Of a DNA stretch of 64,000 nt, positions 9,293 through 21,905 are shown piece by piece. The notes under the pieces are model-generated. The model ran no database searches. It had not been told where the DNA came from and was given only the letters and a program-made list of their open reading frames with translations. The DNA is from Undaria pinnatifida. Taxonomy: Eukaryota; Sar; Phaeophyceae; Laminariales; Alariaceae. Made by a program: the position numbers and the translations under genes. The DNA is taken from assembly GCA_012845835.1 (NCBI GenBank), contig JABAKD010000030.1:5242416-5306415 (forward strand), given 5' to 3'. Within the stretch, counting starts at the first letter, position 1, and each line of letters starts with the position of its first letter.

Positions 9293-12200
9293 CCCAGGCC
9301 GGCGAGCGGAGACTCCTTGGCGTGGTCACTCTCGACCTGTCCGAGGTTAATGAACCCTTCCTGGACGGCCGGGTCGGCGGTGGTGAACAGGTAGCTCCAG
9401 ATTCGGTTCATATACGACCGACGGATCCCACCTCCTTCGTCTGCGACCTTGATCACAACGTCCTATGTAATAAAAGAGGAGAGGGTAGGAGAGGAGCAAA
9501 CAGAGGAGCAAACAGCCCATATCGTTGGATTGCAGTTCAAATTTTACCGCCGCGCGTGACAAATGACAACAAGAAAAAGATGCCGGGAGGAATGCCGAAG
9601 AAGCGTGCGGGTGAGAGGAGAGGGGGGGAGGGGGAAGAGTGTCGCGCCAGCCGCCTTGCTTAAATACAGACCCCCAGACGCGAAAACCTCCACGCCTTTC
9701 TCGCCGTGGTAGAATTTCGAGTCACGGACTTGCGCACAACCTCGGTAACGTCAAGCTCTCATAAAAATATATCCCCCTGGTAAGGAATACCACTGCGAGA
9801 ATCATCTGCAGCAGAAGATCAAAGCAAACTGAGAGGTGGCGGAGAAGGGTGTACCAAACGCAGAATGGAGGGCTTTCTTCCTGCCCCGGCCGGTCGCAGA
9901 CGGAATCGAGCAGGGCCTGCGAACCATGCCACCGCCTTTTCTGATTCGGTCAATCAAACGGACAGGTACAAGATGACAGCACAAAGCAACAAAGTAGGCG
10001 GCAACTGCCCATTTTCGTGCTGCAGCGATCGCACGAGAGTCAAAACGTGCATGACGCGTGTCGCACAAAAAAAAACGAAAACGAGCAGTTCTCTCTCCGG
10101 ATGAAAACCGAAAACGTTTTTTGCACACCGCCTTCAAGCCTGCAACTAGCACTCAAAAAGCAAAAACGGTATTGCACCGTACCTAAACCCTCCCAAGCAC
10201 AAGCCTGCCACCAAGGACACAAAAAACGCAAAAAAAAACTCGGGAGAAAATAACTCATCACGAAAGTTTTTGGGATAACCCATCCCACCCCCTGCGCTGC
10301 TAACCTCGTTTTCCTCTCCGTCCGCAATGACCACGCGGATCGGGTTGTTGTCCATCTCATCAAGCCCGTGAAAATCAACCGTAGCTCTCATCGAATTCTT
10401 GATCAGCTCCAGCATAATGTAGTGCAAGTGCGAAGGGACGTCTGCGATAACACAACGGCGGCCGTGCAACAGGCCGCGCGAAAAACAACCATTGGCGCAC
10501 GGTGGGTCAACAACGATGGATGCACAGCAAGCAGGCTTGAGACAGAACAGCCACGGACGGCAAACGTCCGTCCCATTCACGCAAAACCACAGAGCATTTC
10601 CGTATGTACAGAGAAGACAATGCGGGAAAAAATATAACAATCGAAAAAGAAATCGCTGAAAAAATCGTTGCCCGATAATGAGTGCTCGTAAACAAGCCTA
10701 AACATAACAACACAGCAGAGGCTGCCATGCGTGGCTGCCGTGCATGGCCGCCGGCAACAACGGCTCTCAGAGGCACAGAAGCTCTCACAAGAAAAGGTGA
10801 GGTCCAGCCTGCCATGGAGGGTCACGTCCGGCGCGTCTCCATACTGTCGGGTGCACACGAACTTCGCGTCCTCGATGGCCGCCTCGGCGATCGCGGCGGG
10901 CGACGTCTGCTGGCACACCATGCCGATCCAGTTGTCCGACCCCGCTTCCTGTCAGACCCCCGCGGCGATGAAAACGCAGCAGGGCACCGTTGCAGCGTTG
11001 CAGCGTTGTAGCGCATCCGCCGGAGGATTTTTGTTTCAAAAACAAGGAAGAGGCGGATGTTTGCATTGCAGCGGGACCAGGAGCAACAGGCGGCGCGAAC
11101 CGGGATCGGTAGGAGAGGACGCAGCAAAGAGCGACGAAGGCGAACAGAAATATTGAGGTTTTAATATAACCAAGCATCCAGGATTATTGAGTGGGGGACG
11201 GTGCGAGGGGGAGGGATGGAGGAGGCACGAGAAAAACTAGAGGACGCGGCGGCGACGCGCGCTTGGTGGGCTTCCTGGTTCAGGCGTGGCTGTCCCACGC
11301 GTGCTTCTCTCGCTGCCGACGAGGACGAACGAGACAGTTAGATAGCGTAAGGTGCTTAACGACAACAAAAAAGTGGAAATTCAAGACACGCACAACAAAA
11401 TGGTCAACCAAGAGACGAAAACCCGAGCAAGAGGCCCGACCATCCGTTCAGGCTCAACACATGTTGATTTTAGACTGCACTGTAAATCGTCACAAGATCG
11501 AAAAATGCTCGCCATACGGTACTCAAAACATGTTGATTTTAGACTACACTAGAAATCGTCACAAAATCGGAAAATGCTCACCATATGGTATGAATCAAAG
11601 TCCCCAAGCTTCGAGAAACGGTTTTAAGTCGTGTTTCCTATCTAAAATCCCGTTGCCGGTGCCTCTGCCGACCATATTTCAACAGAAAAAGTAACTATTT
11701 CGATTGCTTCTGTTACTTTGCAGGTAAGGTCTATGATTTGGATGCCAATAGAAAAAGTGAACGGGACAAGCACTAACTGTCTTGTTTAGCGACGTCACAA
11801 AACAAACCGCACTCTAATACGACCAATACAGGTCAAGAACATGACGACCCAGAATAGAGTAACCAGGTAAAATGCCAATAATCGAGGTACAAAGAAGCCA
11901 AAATCGAAAAGAAACGAAGAGTAAAGCTCTAAAAATATACACATTTTTAAAACAACGATGAGCTCGTCGCTCGAACAGGGAGGGTCATTCGCCGAGATGG
12001 GGCGCTGCGATTTCCGTGCAGCGTCGTGACTATCACGCGTTGCAGCGACTGAACAACGACGCGACGCGAGTCCATGTCGCGGCCTTTGCTCGATGCGCTG
12101 AGGAAGTCGAAGCTCGACAACCAGCCGAAACAAGCGTCGAAACAGCACGAACGATCATCGGAGAGATTCGGGCTTTTGAGGAATGATGTGGGAGCCGAAA

Positions 12201-15200
12201 TGGCGGACGAGTTACAGAGGAGGAAGCGCGCTAAAGCAGACACGCGCGAAGCCCGAGCGGCACTGGAAGCCGAGGTGGAAGGGAGGCCCAAAAAGAGAGG
12301 CATCAGGGTGGCTGCGGCATCTTCCATCCATCGCTGCTGCTGCTGCTAATCGCAAGCAGTTTCGTTCTTCCTTGTTCCCTCATTAATAAGATATACTCGT
12401 AGTCTGCTTTTGACCATCATCAGTTAATCTACTGACTGATGGAAAAACTACGGTGACTGTTCGTTTTGGGCAGCTGAATTTATTCATTTATTCATTTATC
12501 ATATTTTCGATGACATCTGCCGTCTTTCGACTTGGTTGTGATTGGTCCAAGTTTTGAATTTCATTGGTAATCATAACGACCGAGGGACATTTTTAATGCC
12601 GGTACCGGCTATAAAACACACCTTACTCGCGTATCTACCAGTGCCATACATTACGAATTGAAAAGTCGACACGGAAACTATCGGGGCCAAGCTCTGCCGC
12701 GTGCGCACGACGACAGGCATAGCCAGAGCCGCGCCGTGTCGCGCCGACTCGCACAATCATTGGCGTGACAATTTTGGGTGTATCTCGACAAACGTTGTCA
12801 GGCTTGCCACCGTCGTTGAAACGCAAGCGGGCGAGGTGCCCACGCAAGCGTTGCACGGATACACTTTACACTATTCCGCGGCGAGCATTTCCCCCCTTCA
12901 ACATGCATCACCCCGTACGAAACCCGAACCTGGAGAGCGAGGTAGTGCCCGATGAGAATGCGGATCCCGATCCGGCTCATGTAGAACCCGTCCAAGAAAC
13001 TGTGGGTCTGCGGCACGTCCACAAGACACGGCAAAGAGGCAGTGCACGAGGCGCCGAGGGAGGGGGGGTCACAAAAAATGGAGCATTAGTCAGAGACCAT
13101 GCTGCATCTGGCTGCAATAATCACATAAACAGGTCGAACAAATGAAAACGCGCAAAACCCTTTTGATAGATGCGTGCCGGCAGGTGATCATACAGCAGCA
13201 AGCACGCGTACACCTCCGTGACACAAACATGCCTACAACTGCTGCATCAAGTCGTAACATATTGCAGGTCGTACCCGTTCAAAGTCGTAGAAGTCTGTGA
13301 AGCGATTCTGAGCCTTCCGCCCTGACGCGCTTGGCGCGAAAGACTCCCGCAGCTCCCACACACCCCTCGCCATCGTGAGCAGCACCGGCGCGTGCCTTTG
13401 GTAGATACTCTGAGCGCGTGAAACGGCAAGCGAGAAAAAACTGAGAGCCGGCTCGCCAACAGGGAAAGAGCGTTTTCGGGAAAATGAAAAAGAACGTCTC
13501 CGCACACGGGTGGCCTGCCCCCCCCCACGGCTGCCTCCTATATGCGTAAGGGTAGGTTCTTGCCGGGCTCCGTCGGGAGACGTGCAGCACGGGTACGTTA
13601 CAGCACGACGTGTTAGACAGCAGGTTAGAGCTAGATGTGCATGTTGCCTGTCGCATTCGACGGATGTCAACGCAAGCTCGGGTCGTCCGATACCCTCGCA
13701 GCCCGCTGTTGAGGTCGCTATTCGCCCCATCAAAGCAAAAAACAGAAGAGCATATTTATCGATACAGGGCCCCTGTTGAATTCGCTACTCGCCCCACCTA
13801 TAGCAAGAGCAGAGGGGGGCCTCATCGCTATAGAGTAGGCTGATTGTTGACACCTTGCCAAACTGGAGACTCGCGAACTCGTCGGATAAACAACGCAGGA
13901 GGCGCCAGGAGAAGGACCGGAAATCTAGAAAACAGATCTCACAACTTCACCTTTCTGCTACCAAAAACAACGCTACACAAAATCAAAAGTATTTTTGTCC
14001 TCAAAAAACGTGGCATGCAGTTCTAAAACAAGGGGTTAAGCTTCGGTCGACCAGTAGGGCACAAGAGCACATGGTAGAGCCTATCGTGATGCCCCCGTCT
14101 GCGAAACAAATCACCGCACCACCGAAAGCAAAGAGGCACCAGCTGACGGGTCGCGGGTACAAAACAAACAAGAGAAGCGTGGTACGGTTAGCAGGGGTAA
14201 CACCTTAATCTTCTGAGACTCCGGCTCCATACCTCGCCCAAAACTCAAAATCTGAAGAAAAAAAAAATGACGAATGTGCAGCCCAACGAACAACCCTCTG
14301 GCCTACACACAGGTGCACAACGAATAATTTTGCAAAACCAAACGTGACCTTCCAACCATATTGGGTTAGGAGCCCCGACGTTCAGAAAATCATTTAGCCC
14401 AAAAGAGGTACTGTACCTCTACCGTAGCACGCGTAAAAAAAACAAAGCACGATGTGCTGCACGCTAAGGGACACAGGCAAGAGCCGCTCCTAACAGCTAC
14501 CGCGCCACGACAGAGCAGCCCGGTTGGGAATTGAAGCATTACCCTCCAGCCTTTGCCTTATAACACTACCCACCAGCCTACCGTGACTAAAGTAGGCTAG
14601 TTGGCAGCGCTATACAACTACCGCTCGTCCTCAACGAAAGGGCCTTACATGAAACGTAGCCTAAGAAACAAGGGGGGGGGGGGAACGACCGTTTTTATGA
14701 TGATTTTAGTTAAGGGCAACACCCTTTCTCAAATCAGAAATGTACCCGAAAGCCCAACACCTCGTTTTCTTACGAAGGGGACAGTGCTGTGCAACCAACA
14801 GGCCCCGCGTCGCGTCCTTCACCTTCAAGAGCTCCGCAAACTTGATCTCTTCGTCGACGGTAACCGGGCGGGGAAAGTCCCGGATCTCCTCGTACGAAAC
14901 CACGTACCACTCACGCACCTGACCACAGAGCGACGCCATACAGGGTACCAGATACACGCGTTCGAGACACGCGTTCGTAGCACCTTCAGCGGAAGTCGCA
15001 TAGACTGCATGAGTTGGGAAAAGTGTACTGGTACGTTTTAATCCTTGCCTTGCGCTTCGCAGTGACACAAGAAGACACTAGAAGAGACTAGCAGATACGA
15101 TAGAAGACGGCAGTGGCAACAGAGGGTTTGGTCGCATCCGTCGGCGTGGGGTGCGTCACATGTTCGACGGAAGCCAACTACTGTGTGCTTGCTGCACACC

Positions 15201-17941
15201 GTGCGAAGCTCAAGGCATGAAGAGCGACAACTAAAAGTGGTACGATCCCACAATCAATACTCGCAGGTGATCACGGAAAGAACAAAGGGGTTGAGGTTTT
15301 GAGGCCGCAGAGGTCGAACTCTGACGGGGGGACTCTCCTCATACTCCATCTTCGCTTTCGCCCGAGCGAGCTACGAGAGCCGGAGGGAACCACGGGCGCT
15401 AAGCCCGTCAGATAACACTGGCAGGAGGAAGCCGACAGCGCGATACTTACAGCATTACGTCTACAGCACGAAACCGACTGCAAGAAATCGACCGTGTCGA
15501 GTGCCACTATCTCATCCCTATCCTGTTCCTTGCACTCAGGTCTACCTATGCTTCGTATGTGTTTACAAATTAATTGCTACGTTGCCCCGCGTGAGGTGGA
15601 AACACGAATACGCCCTCCCCATCCGATCACAGGGTTTTTTGCACACCAGTACCAGGTATCACTTCAACGTAAATGTAAGGACCGCTTGGATGGTCATATT
15701 AATACCCCAACGGTCCATAAATTTGCGTCCAGATTGGTATATAATACACCGTTCGTGTCGTTCCGAACACATAGCTTGCCTGCTGGACAGACTTCTGGGC
15801 CAGCATGTCCGGTATGGATTCCAAGTCTCGGACACGGTGCGCCAAGCGGATCGGCAGCTCCCGGTGCAAAAACGAAGCCACCTGGCTCAATATCGTCATC
15901 GTGGGCGAAGGGGTCGCGGCGGGAAGGACGGCGGCCGGGGAAAATTGGGTCGGCCATCCGCGAACCCTTCCTCGGGGGTACGGTACACCGTTTTATTACG
16001 GCGATATTCATACAACGCAAAGTTTCCCCCATTCTAATGCCAACAAATATGAATCTCTAAGAGCGTGAGTGCAGGTGCAAACCAACCTCGACTACTACTA
16101 TCAATACTGTTCTTGCAAGAGGAAAAGCTAGACGAGCCCCGCGCGCGAAATTCCGATCGGCGCACGGGCACCAATACCACCGGTGATGGTGCACGCCAGG
16201 TACCAACCACTTCCTGTACGCCGTGGAAAATATATGGTACTTATGGGGGCAATTCCGTTGCGTGTGCACCATAAGGCACCAGGTGTTATCGGAATAAGCA
16301 TTTGACATTGGTGTACTCGTAGAATGGTATTATAGGTAGATCTTCAAGGTGGGTTGGTTGGACACGACTCTCCACCACAACAGAGAACAGAGAGGAAAAA
16401 AAATCTGAATCACCTGAATCAGCATTTTTTGCTTTGTTGAGAGGTCGAATTGTCCGGCGAGTCCCATCTCCCCCGACAGCAGATCTCCTCGTCCTGTGTC
16501 GATGAGAGTCTTCAAGCTTACCCTGATGATGAGTGACATGTCCAAGTTTCGAAAGAAAGACGAAGTGCCCGACAGCTTGTATCGTTGAATCCAAAACACA
16601 AAATATTGTTATAGATGCCGGTACTTGTTATTTGCATACTCGTACGGCAGAATAGAGAAATACTTCCAAGTATATAATACCCCGTTTGTTTACTACTCGG
16701 GTACCCGGCAGGCAGTAACCAGACCTGTTACTATCCGTTCGGGTACGGATAGAACCTACTATCCGCGGGTATTTGATCCCGCGGGTACCCGGGTGCCCGG
16801 CGTACCCGGCCATGGGTACGTGTAATACCTTCGGAAACAATCCGAGTACCCGTCAGCGCCCGGTACCCGGCGAAGTACAACTCTGTGAATAGTTACTCGT
16901 ACAAAACTACACGTGCTGCTGTAAGCCGTAAGTGTAAATAGTAACAGGTACCGCAAGCAAGGCAAACTTCAGCGAAACACCGACGCCCAGAGCTCGACCA
17001 GCAGATCCCTCGGTACCCACAGCAGCATACGTACAAGCGACTAGAGAGCGCTTTGGGGCTGGGTGTTGAGTGTTGACAGAAGCATTTCACAGATGCTCCC
17101 ACTACTTGGGGGGAGTAAAGTAAAACAGTTTCGGTGGGGACCATTGGAGGTATTGCGAGTACCAGCAGTATTTCAGGGTTACATACAGCTCATTACCCGG
17201 AGTATTTCGGGGTTGTGTACTTTGGATACTGGCATACCTGGTGTGCACTCCGACGCTCCAATGCTTGCCAGTACTCAGTATTTTGGCCTTCTGTATTGCG
17301 GATAGTGTAATATCGTTTTCATAACGAGCGCCAGAGGCTGGCAGGCAACATTTCGGCCGTCAGTACTTCGAATACTGCGAGTACTCGCGGCACTGAATGC
17401 TGTCAGTGCCCCCGCTACGAAGTACTCTCGACCTCTCGATACTTTGCCGGGTATACTCGGAGTTTGGAGTGCGAAGCACATCTTTACTGGCGGCATTACG
17501 TACAATATAGCAGTTCAAGTTATTGGAACTTGTGAGGTTGCACTTGAAAGAAAAAAACGCGGCGGAATCACAACTCGCGCACTTGCTGTCGATTTCGACT
17601 CACCCGGTCTGCTTGCGGGCAGCGCTCTCCATGATATCGTTGTGCAAGGCTGTTCCAGGCCCCGCCATGAGAGAGCTATAGTCCACCCCTCCTGACGATG
17701 AGTGCCGCCGAACGCACCCTGCACCGCCCAAGCCACGAGCAGGTCCTGCCGTAGACAGCTTGTTGTCTCGAGGGGACGAAACGGGTCCTTCGCGAATTTT
17801 ACGGATTTCAGCGCAACTAAAATTGCGTCGGGGATGCATAGTAGCAGCGCGTAGCCCGGACGAACAAGCTGCCACGGCTCTCGGCCATAAGCATGATGAG
17901 CTCGTCCGTGATACGGCGGTTCGCGCGCTGCCTAGAGCCAT
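9293..17941 (-). CDS. Mitochondrial 2-oxoacid (pyruvate/branched-chain) dehydrogenase kinase, C-terminus missing
   Basis: Protein kinase of the PDK/BCKDK family (GHKL ATP fold). These kinases sit in the mitochondrial matrix and switch off pyruvate or branched-chain 2-oxoacid dehydrogenase by phosphorylating E1-alpha. Exons on the minus strand, all in phase: 17941-17604, 16522-16414, 15881-15780, 14918-14823, 13409-13275, 13007-12930, 10948-10789, 10441-10305, 9462-9293 (441 codons). The N-terminus MALGSARTAVSR... is rich in Ser/Ala/Arg without acids, like a transit peptide; an upstream in-frame ATG at 18006 is possible. Landmarks are KQTGVSLKTLI (about 109-119), FLHRELPIRLAHR, QRHAPVLLTMARGV, FLDGFYMSRIGIR, the N-box HYIMLELIKNSMRATV and the G1 box ADEGGGI. 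The intron after 15780 has a GC donor. The last exon (G2 loop GYGLP and GYGTD) was not found; it may lie left of the copia element. PDK versus BCKDK is not resolved. Confidence 0.88.
11461..11598 (+). repeat. Tandem duplication, 69-bp unit x2
   Basis: Units start at 11461 and 11530 (atgttgattttagact...) and lie in a kinase intron. The unit is a multiple of three, so a frame runs through it, but I see no other sign of coding. Confidence 0.85.
11947..12300 (+). pseudogene. Possible degraded coding fragment, charged helical protein
   Basis: Within a kinase intron, on the opposite strand, two overlapping frames look like one broken helical, charged protein. One ends RTIIGEIRAFEE then stop at about 12186. 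A second, running to 12349, carries EMADELQRRKRAKADTREARAALEAEVEG. A frameshift near 12180 would link them. I do not recognise the family. It may be a relic of a mobile or captured gene, or chance. Confidence 0.25.
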
Positions 17942-18559
17942 GACGCTGCCACAGGAATAGGGGTGGGCACTCGTGTCCTGGGCGTCTGCAGCAGCGGAGT
18001 GTGCCATATTGAGAACGCCTTCAAAGGGTATCAACTCCAATCAGACGGTAGACAACGACACCACGCTGCAGGCTGGCAGTAGACAGCGGTAGACAGGCGA
18101 TGGTAACTTGGAGACCATCCAGAATCGTAAGAGGACCATAGGCGCCAGGCTCTAGCCAGCAAGAAGGAAGGAAAGGTCTTCTCCAGCGCAGTAATAATGA
18201 GAGGCGCTGCGTTCTTGGCGACACTGTGCGTCCTTCTCATGGTACCATCAAACGGAATGGGCAAGAAGCGACGGAAGAAGGTTCGGGCGTTTCCTTCGAA
18301 AATTTACTGGAATTGCTTTTCTTTAGTTCGAGTTGTACAAAGTTTCATATATTTGACCAGGAACGTCGTTGTCTTGCATGAGAGCAAAGCCAATGTTAGC
18401 TCTCCGTACGAGTACTTGTACCGCAGTAGTAGTAGTAGTAGTAGTAGCTCTAGCCTATCTGTGGTGAAGACCGGTGCTGCTGCTGCGTATGCATAACAGT
18501 ACGCACTTCCCAAACTCCAGCGGTGCTTGTTGTGCCTCTTTTCGAACAGCACCTACTTT
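17942..18559. other. Upstream region of the kinase gene
   Basis: 5' flank of the minus-strand kinase gene. It contains a short AGT run (about 18424-18447). I see no convincing TATA box or other gene. Confidence 0.4.
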
Positions 18560-18703
18560 TGTAAGGGGAGTCGCCGACCTATATCCTTAATGAGGACACA
18601 CAACTCGTAATACGCGCGATCGGAGTATCACACACAGCTTGCAAAGATGAGTTTCGACGAAATCTTCGATCTCACAGCTGGAGTGTATTTTCATTTTTTA
18701 TAA
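18560..18703 (+). repeat. 144-bp dispersed repeat, copy A
   Basis: Starts tgtaaggggagtcgccgacc and ends tcattttttataa. Copy B at 59724-59867 is in the same orientation and differs at only two positions that I can see. Block order resembles the internal unit of the TIR element at 61.5-62.2 kb and a diverged stretch at 46155-46260, so this is a small repeat family. Confidence 0.9.
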
Positions 18704-18735
18704 ATACAGTATACACCATTCTGTATAATCGTATT

Positions 18736-19308
18736 TAGATTGTACCGCCTCCATATCACTATAATCCTTCAAGATCATCCTGGCTCCTCGAGGCAGTCTC
18801 TGAGGTGTTTCCTCATCGTTGACCCTCAAGCGTGCGGTTGCGCACATAACCCACCTCGGTGTGTCTCCACACCTCCCTGAGAAAGAAACCTGCGAAGGGA
18901 CTACCGTCCCACATAATTGGCGTCGTCGTGCGGTTTTTTTTTAATGAAGCTTACCCGCTTTTTCGGTCGGGTTGCTAGCACCGACCGAGCTTCACTGCCG
19001 ACGACGCCAATTGTTGAACTGTAATTGGCGTCGTCGTGCGGGTTTTTTAAATGAAGCTTACCCGCTTTTTCGGTCGGGTTGCTAGCACCGACCGAGCTTC
19101 ACTGCCGACGACGCCAATTGTGGAACTGTAGTCCCTTCGCAGGTTTATCTTTCTCTGATGGAGGTGTGGAGACACGCCGAGGTGGGCTATGTGCGCAACC
19201 GCACGCTCGAGGGTCAACAATGAGGAAACACCTCAGAGTCTGCCTCGAGGAGTCGAGGAGCCAGGATGATCTTGAAGGATTATAGTGATAAGGAGGCGGT
19301 ACAATCTA
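18736..19308. mobile_element. Foldback/MITE-like element with nested palindromes
   Basis: Long inverted-repeat arms, 18738-18904 and 19128-19306, read GATTGTACCGCCTCC inward from both ends and match over about 167 bp with a few differences and one small duplication in the right arm. The arms are flanked by TA on each side, as expected for a Tc1/mariner-type target site. The core holds two direct copies (18915-19012 and 19023-19119) of a unit that is itself a double palindrome: outer stem AATTGGCGTCGTCG, inner stems TGAAGCT and TCGGTCGG. There is no transposase, so it would be non-autonomous. Confidence 0.85.
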
Positions 19309-20799
19309 GGGGATAGGGACTGGTATCCACAATGAAAATACTTCCAGAATCAGAGGAAAAAATCGCGTTTCGTTCTGGGTTTCGCCCCCACATCCAGCAC
19401 TAGAGGATTTTTTGGGGCTCTCGTTTTTGAAATTCAAGTTCCGGTTCAAACCCAAAATGGACCCGGCCCAAGATTTGGTGTATCAGTGTTTTAGTGTGGA
19501 GAGCGCTCTGAAGTGAATTGCCCACTCCACGTACCTACAGCAGTACCTGTACCTGGACACAAATGAGACGAGCCAAACAAAGCACACCCCGCACCACCAT
19601 TAGCTAGCCGCAGCAACAGCAGCAGCAGCGAGACACGCATGCAGTAGCGAACGGCCGCAAGGATGTGGGCCCCCTCAACGAAGGTTGGAATCGGTGCTGG
19701 CACGCTACAAAGGGCAAAGGAGAGGAGAGCTGGGAGAGGGGGTGCTGGGTGCTGGGGAGAGAGGCTTGCCAACAGGGCCGGCTGCAGCGACCGAGAGGCA
19801 CTAAAGGGCTGTCGAATCTGAGGGTGTCGTCTTACTCGCCGCGCACTCCCGCTGCGTGCGTTGTGGCTTTGGCAGCCTCGGCACAAGCCCGTGTTTGGCA
19901 GGGTCGTCGGTTGCACGGCGTAGCGTACCTGCTGTTGAAAATAACACCTGGTACCTGGCACGCGAACTCACGCGCACCCACACACAGACACAGAGCCACT
20001 GCCTTATTTTATGTTCGAGCCGACCACGGGTACGCAGGTCCTGGCCACGCGCTGCTGCTACCCCTGCGTGCTTCGTCGCACACGCAGTCTGGTTAGCTGT
20101 TTAGCTGGCTCCCTGCTGCTGACTGACGTTCGTTCATTCCTCCGCCAAATAAAATAAAAAAAACCCAAAAAATGAAGCCTCTCTGAACGCGGCCGATTTT
20201 TACATCAATCAGCACGAAACGTCATTTTTCCATTTTGTTCTGGAAATTGAAGAAAAAACTGGTTCTGGAAATGTTCATTCTGATTCTGGAAAACGAAAAA
20301 TTATTTTCCAAAACTGTCTATTAACGAAACATAGCCTATTTGCATAATCGGTGTGTAAAAAAATGACTGAACACCCTTTGCCTGCCTTTCGGCCGGCCGA
20401 TTATTTAGACAAAAAACGCCTACCCGATGTGCGAAACACGCGGCGGGGCCGCGGGGCCGCGGGGCCGACCTCGAGCCCCCCAGCCCCCCGAAGGATTAGA
20501 GTTATCGTTAGGGTTATGGTTGGGGTCGGGTTTGGGGCTGGACCGACGTGCGAGATAGAGATTGACTAAAAGCGTGTGCAGTCATTTTTTTTCGCGCCGG
20601 TGTTGCGAAGTGGAGGTTGCCCTCTTGTCGCTGCGGACGTCGCCGATCCATCAACCACAGTTTCGTCACGATTGATGACATCATATGATACCTGGTACTG
20701 CAGTGCAGCAGTCCGGCAAAGCATTACTCTGTAACGGATACGCACGCTTTCACCGCACAGAGCGGTCATTAATAGCATACGGGTACACATTCCCTATAC
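19309..20799. other. Intergenic stretch, no gene seen
   Basis: No supported gene. There is a GC-rich block of ggggccgc repeats near 20440-20470, followed by a G-rich, degenerate telomere-like run (gttagggttatggttggggt, about 20506-20525). Confidence 0.4.
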
Positions 20800-21140
20800 T
20801 TGGCAGTCTATACTTCCGAGAGCATAGAGGCGATAGTGCGCAAACGGAGGATATTGTTTGCGGGATTCGTAGCACATATGGGGGAGGAGCGTGTGCCACA
20901 GAGGGTGATGTTTGGGGAGCTTGTTGGGGGTAAGAGCTATTCAGGGGGGCAAGAGAAGGACTGGATGGCTCATCTGAAGGAGAATATGTCTTTGGAATGA
21001 AATTCGAAGGTTGGCGAAAGGATGCTCAGAAGGCCGGCAGATGGATTCGACGAGTAGAGGAGGGAGCCGAGTTGTTCATGCGGAATTGGCAAAAGGAGAG
21101 ACGCAAAGCTGCAGAGCGACGCGTAAAGGCTGCGACAGCG
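20800..21140 (+). pseudogene. Broken LINE (non-LTR retrotransposon) 3' end fragment
   Basis: Translates to the C-terminal tail typical of many LINE reverse transcriptases: IVRKRRILFAGFVAHMGEE, VMFGELVGG, SGGQEKDWMAHL, then in the next frame KFEGWRKDAQKAGRW and EEGAELFMRNW. A small deletion after ATGTC near 20990 shifts the frame, so the first part runs into TGA at 20998-21000. The 5' part is absent. It is an old remnant, not active. Confidence 0.75.
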
Positions 21141-21411
21141 CCATCCACCGTCGGCATCTCTAAGCGGCCGGGGGGAGGGTGGAGGGGGAGAGGGGGAGGG
21201 GGGAAGGGGGGGCGTCATGCCCAAGAGACTGAAGTCTGGGTCTGGCCATCATCGTCTTGAAATTTGTGGGCCTTCCAACGACCGTCACAAGATAGCATAA
21301 GACCGCCCTGACTTCTTCGCCATGTTGCGTTCTCTCCCCAGTGCCATTGATGATGCACTTCATACCCTCTATGAGCCCAATGCCGTCTTTAGTCAGTTCC
21401 TAGGGTCTGCT
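21141..21411. other. Short spacer, no gene seen
   Basis: G-rich run (21169-21212) followed by unique sequence; nothing further recognised. Confidence 0.4.
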
Positions 21412-21905
21412 AGTATGACATTTTTTTTGCTCTTTTTCTTTCCTTGCTTCCTCTTCTCGTCTTGTCTTTTCTTGCTTTTCTTGTCTTTTCTTTTCTTTCC
21501 TTTCCTTTTTCAGTCTTTCGCTTCCTTGTCTTTTCTTTTCTTTCTTTGTTTCTTTTTTCCAATTCACTTGCGTCTGTCGTGCGTATGCGTAGTGATAGGT
21601 ACTATGTGCAATATAGATGTGGTAGTCTTTCTTGGGTGGCAAGCGGTATAGTCGGGTTTTCAAGGCGCGAGTAGTGAGACGTATGCACCGGTATGGACCT
21701 GGCACATCGTAGGCTGACTTCTGATTTCACTTTTATATGTTTCTGGTGTAGGCATGAATTGCGTCAGCTGTGATATATGCGTATACCACCTTTGGTTTGT
21801 GTTTTTTCCCTGGGGTATTCCTCAGCTCCAGAGTGACTGGAGCCTGTCCTGTGACCACGGACTTGATCATGCAAGTTAATGTGAGAACAACAACAACCAT
21901 GGTGC
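21412..21905 (+). mobile_element. Right-half copy of the long-TIR element
   Basis: Closely matches 62530-63009 in the same orientation: tagtatgacatttttt, a long C/T-rich tract, cgtgcgtatgcgtagtgata, then the terminal inverted repeat ending cttgatcatgcaagttaatg. No matching left TIR was seen on either side, so this is a truncated or solo end. Confidence 0.85.
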
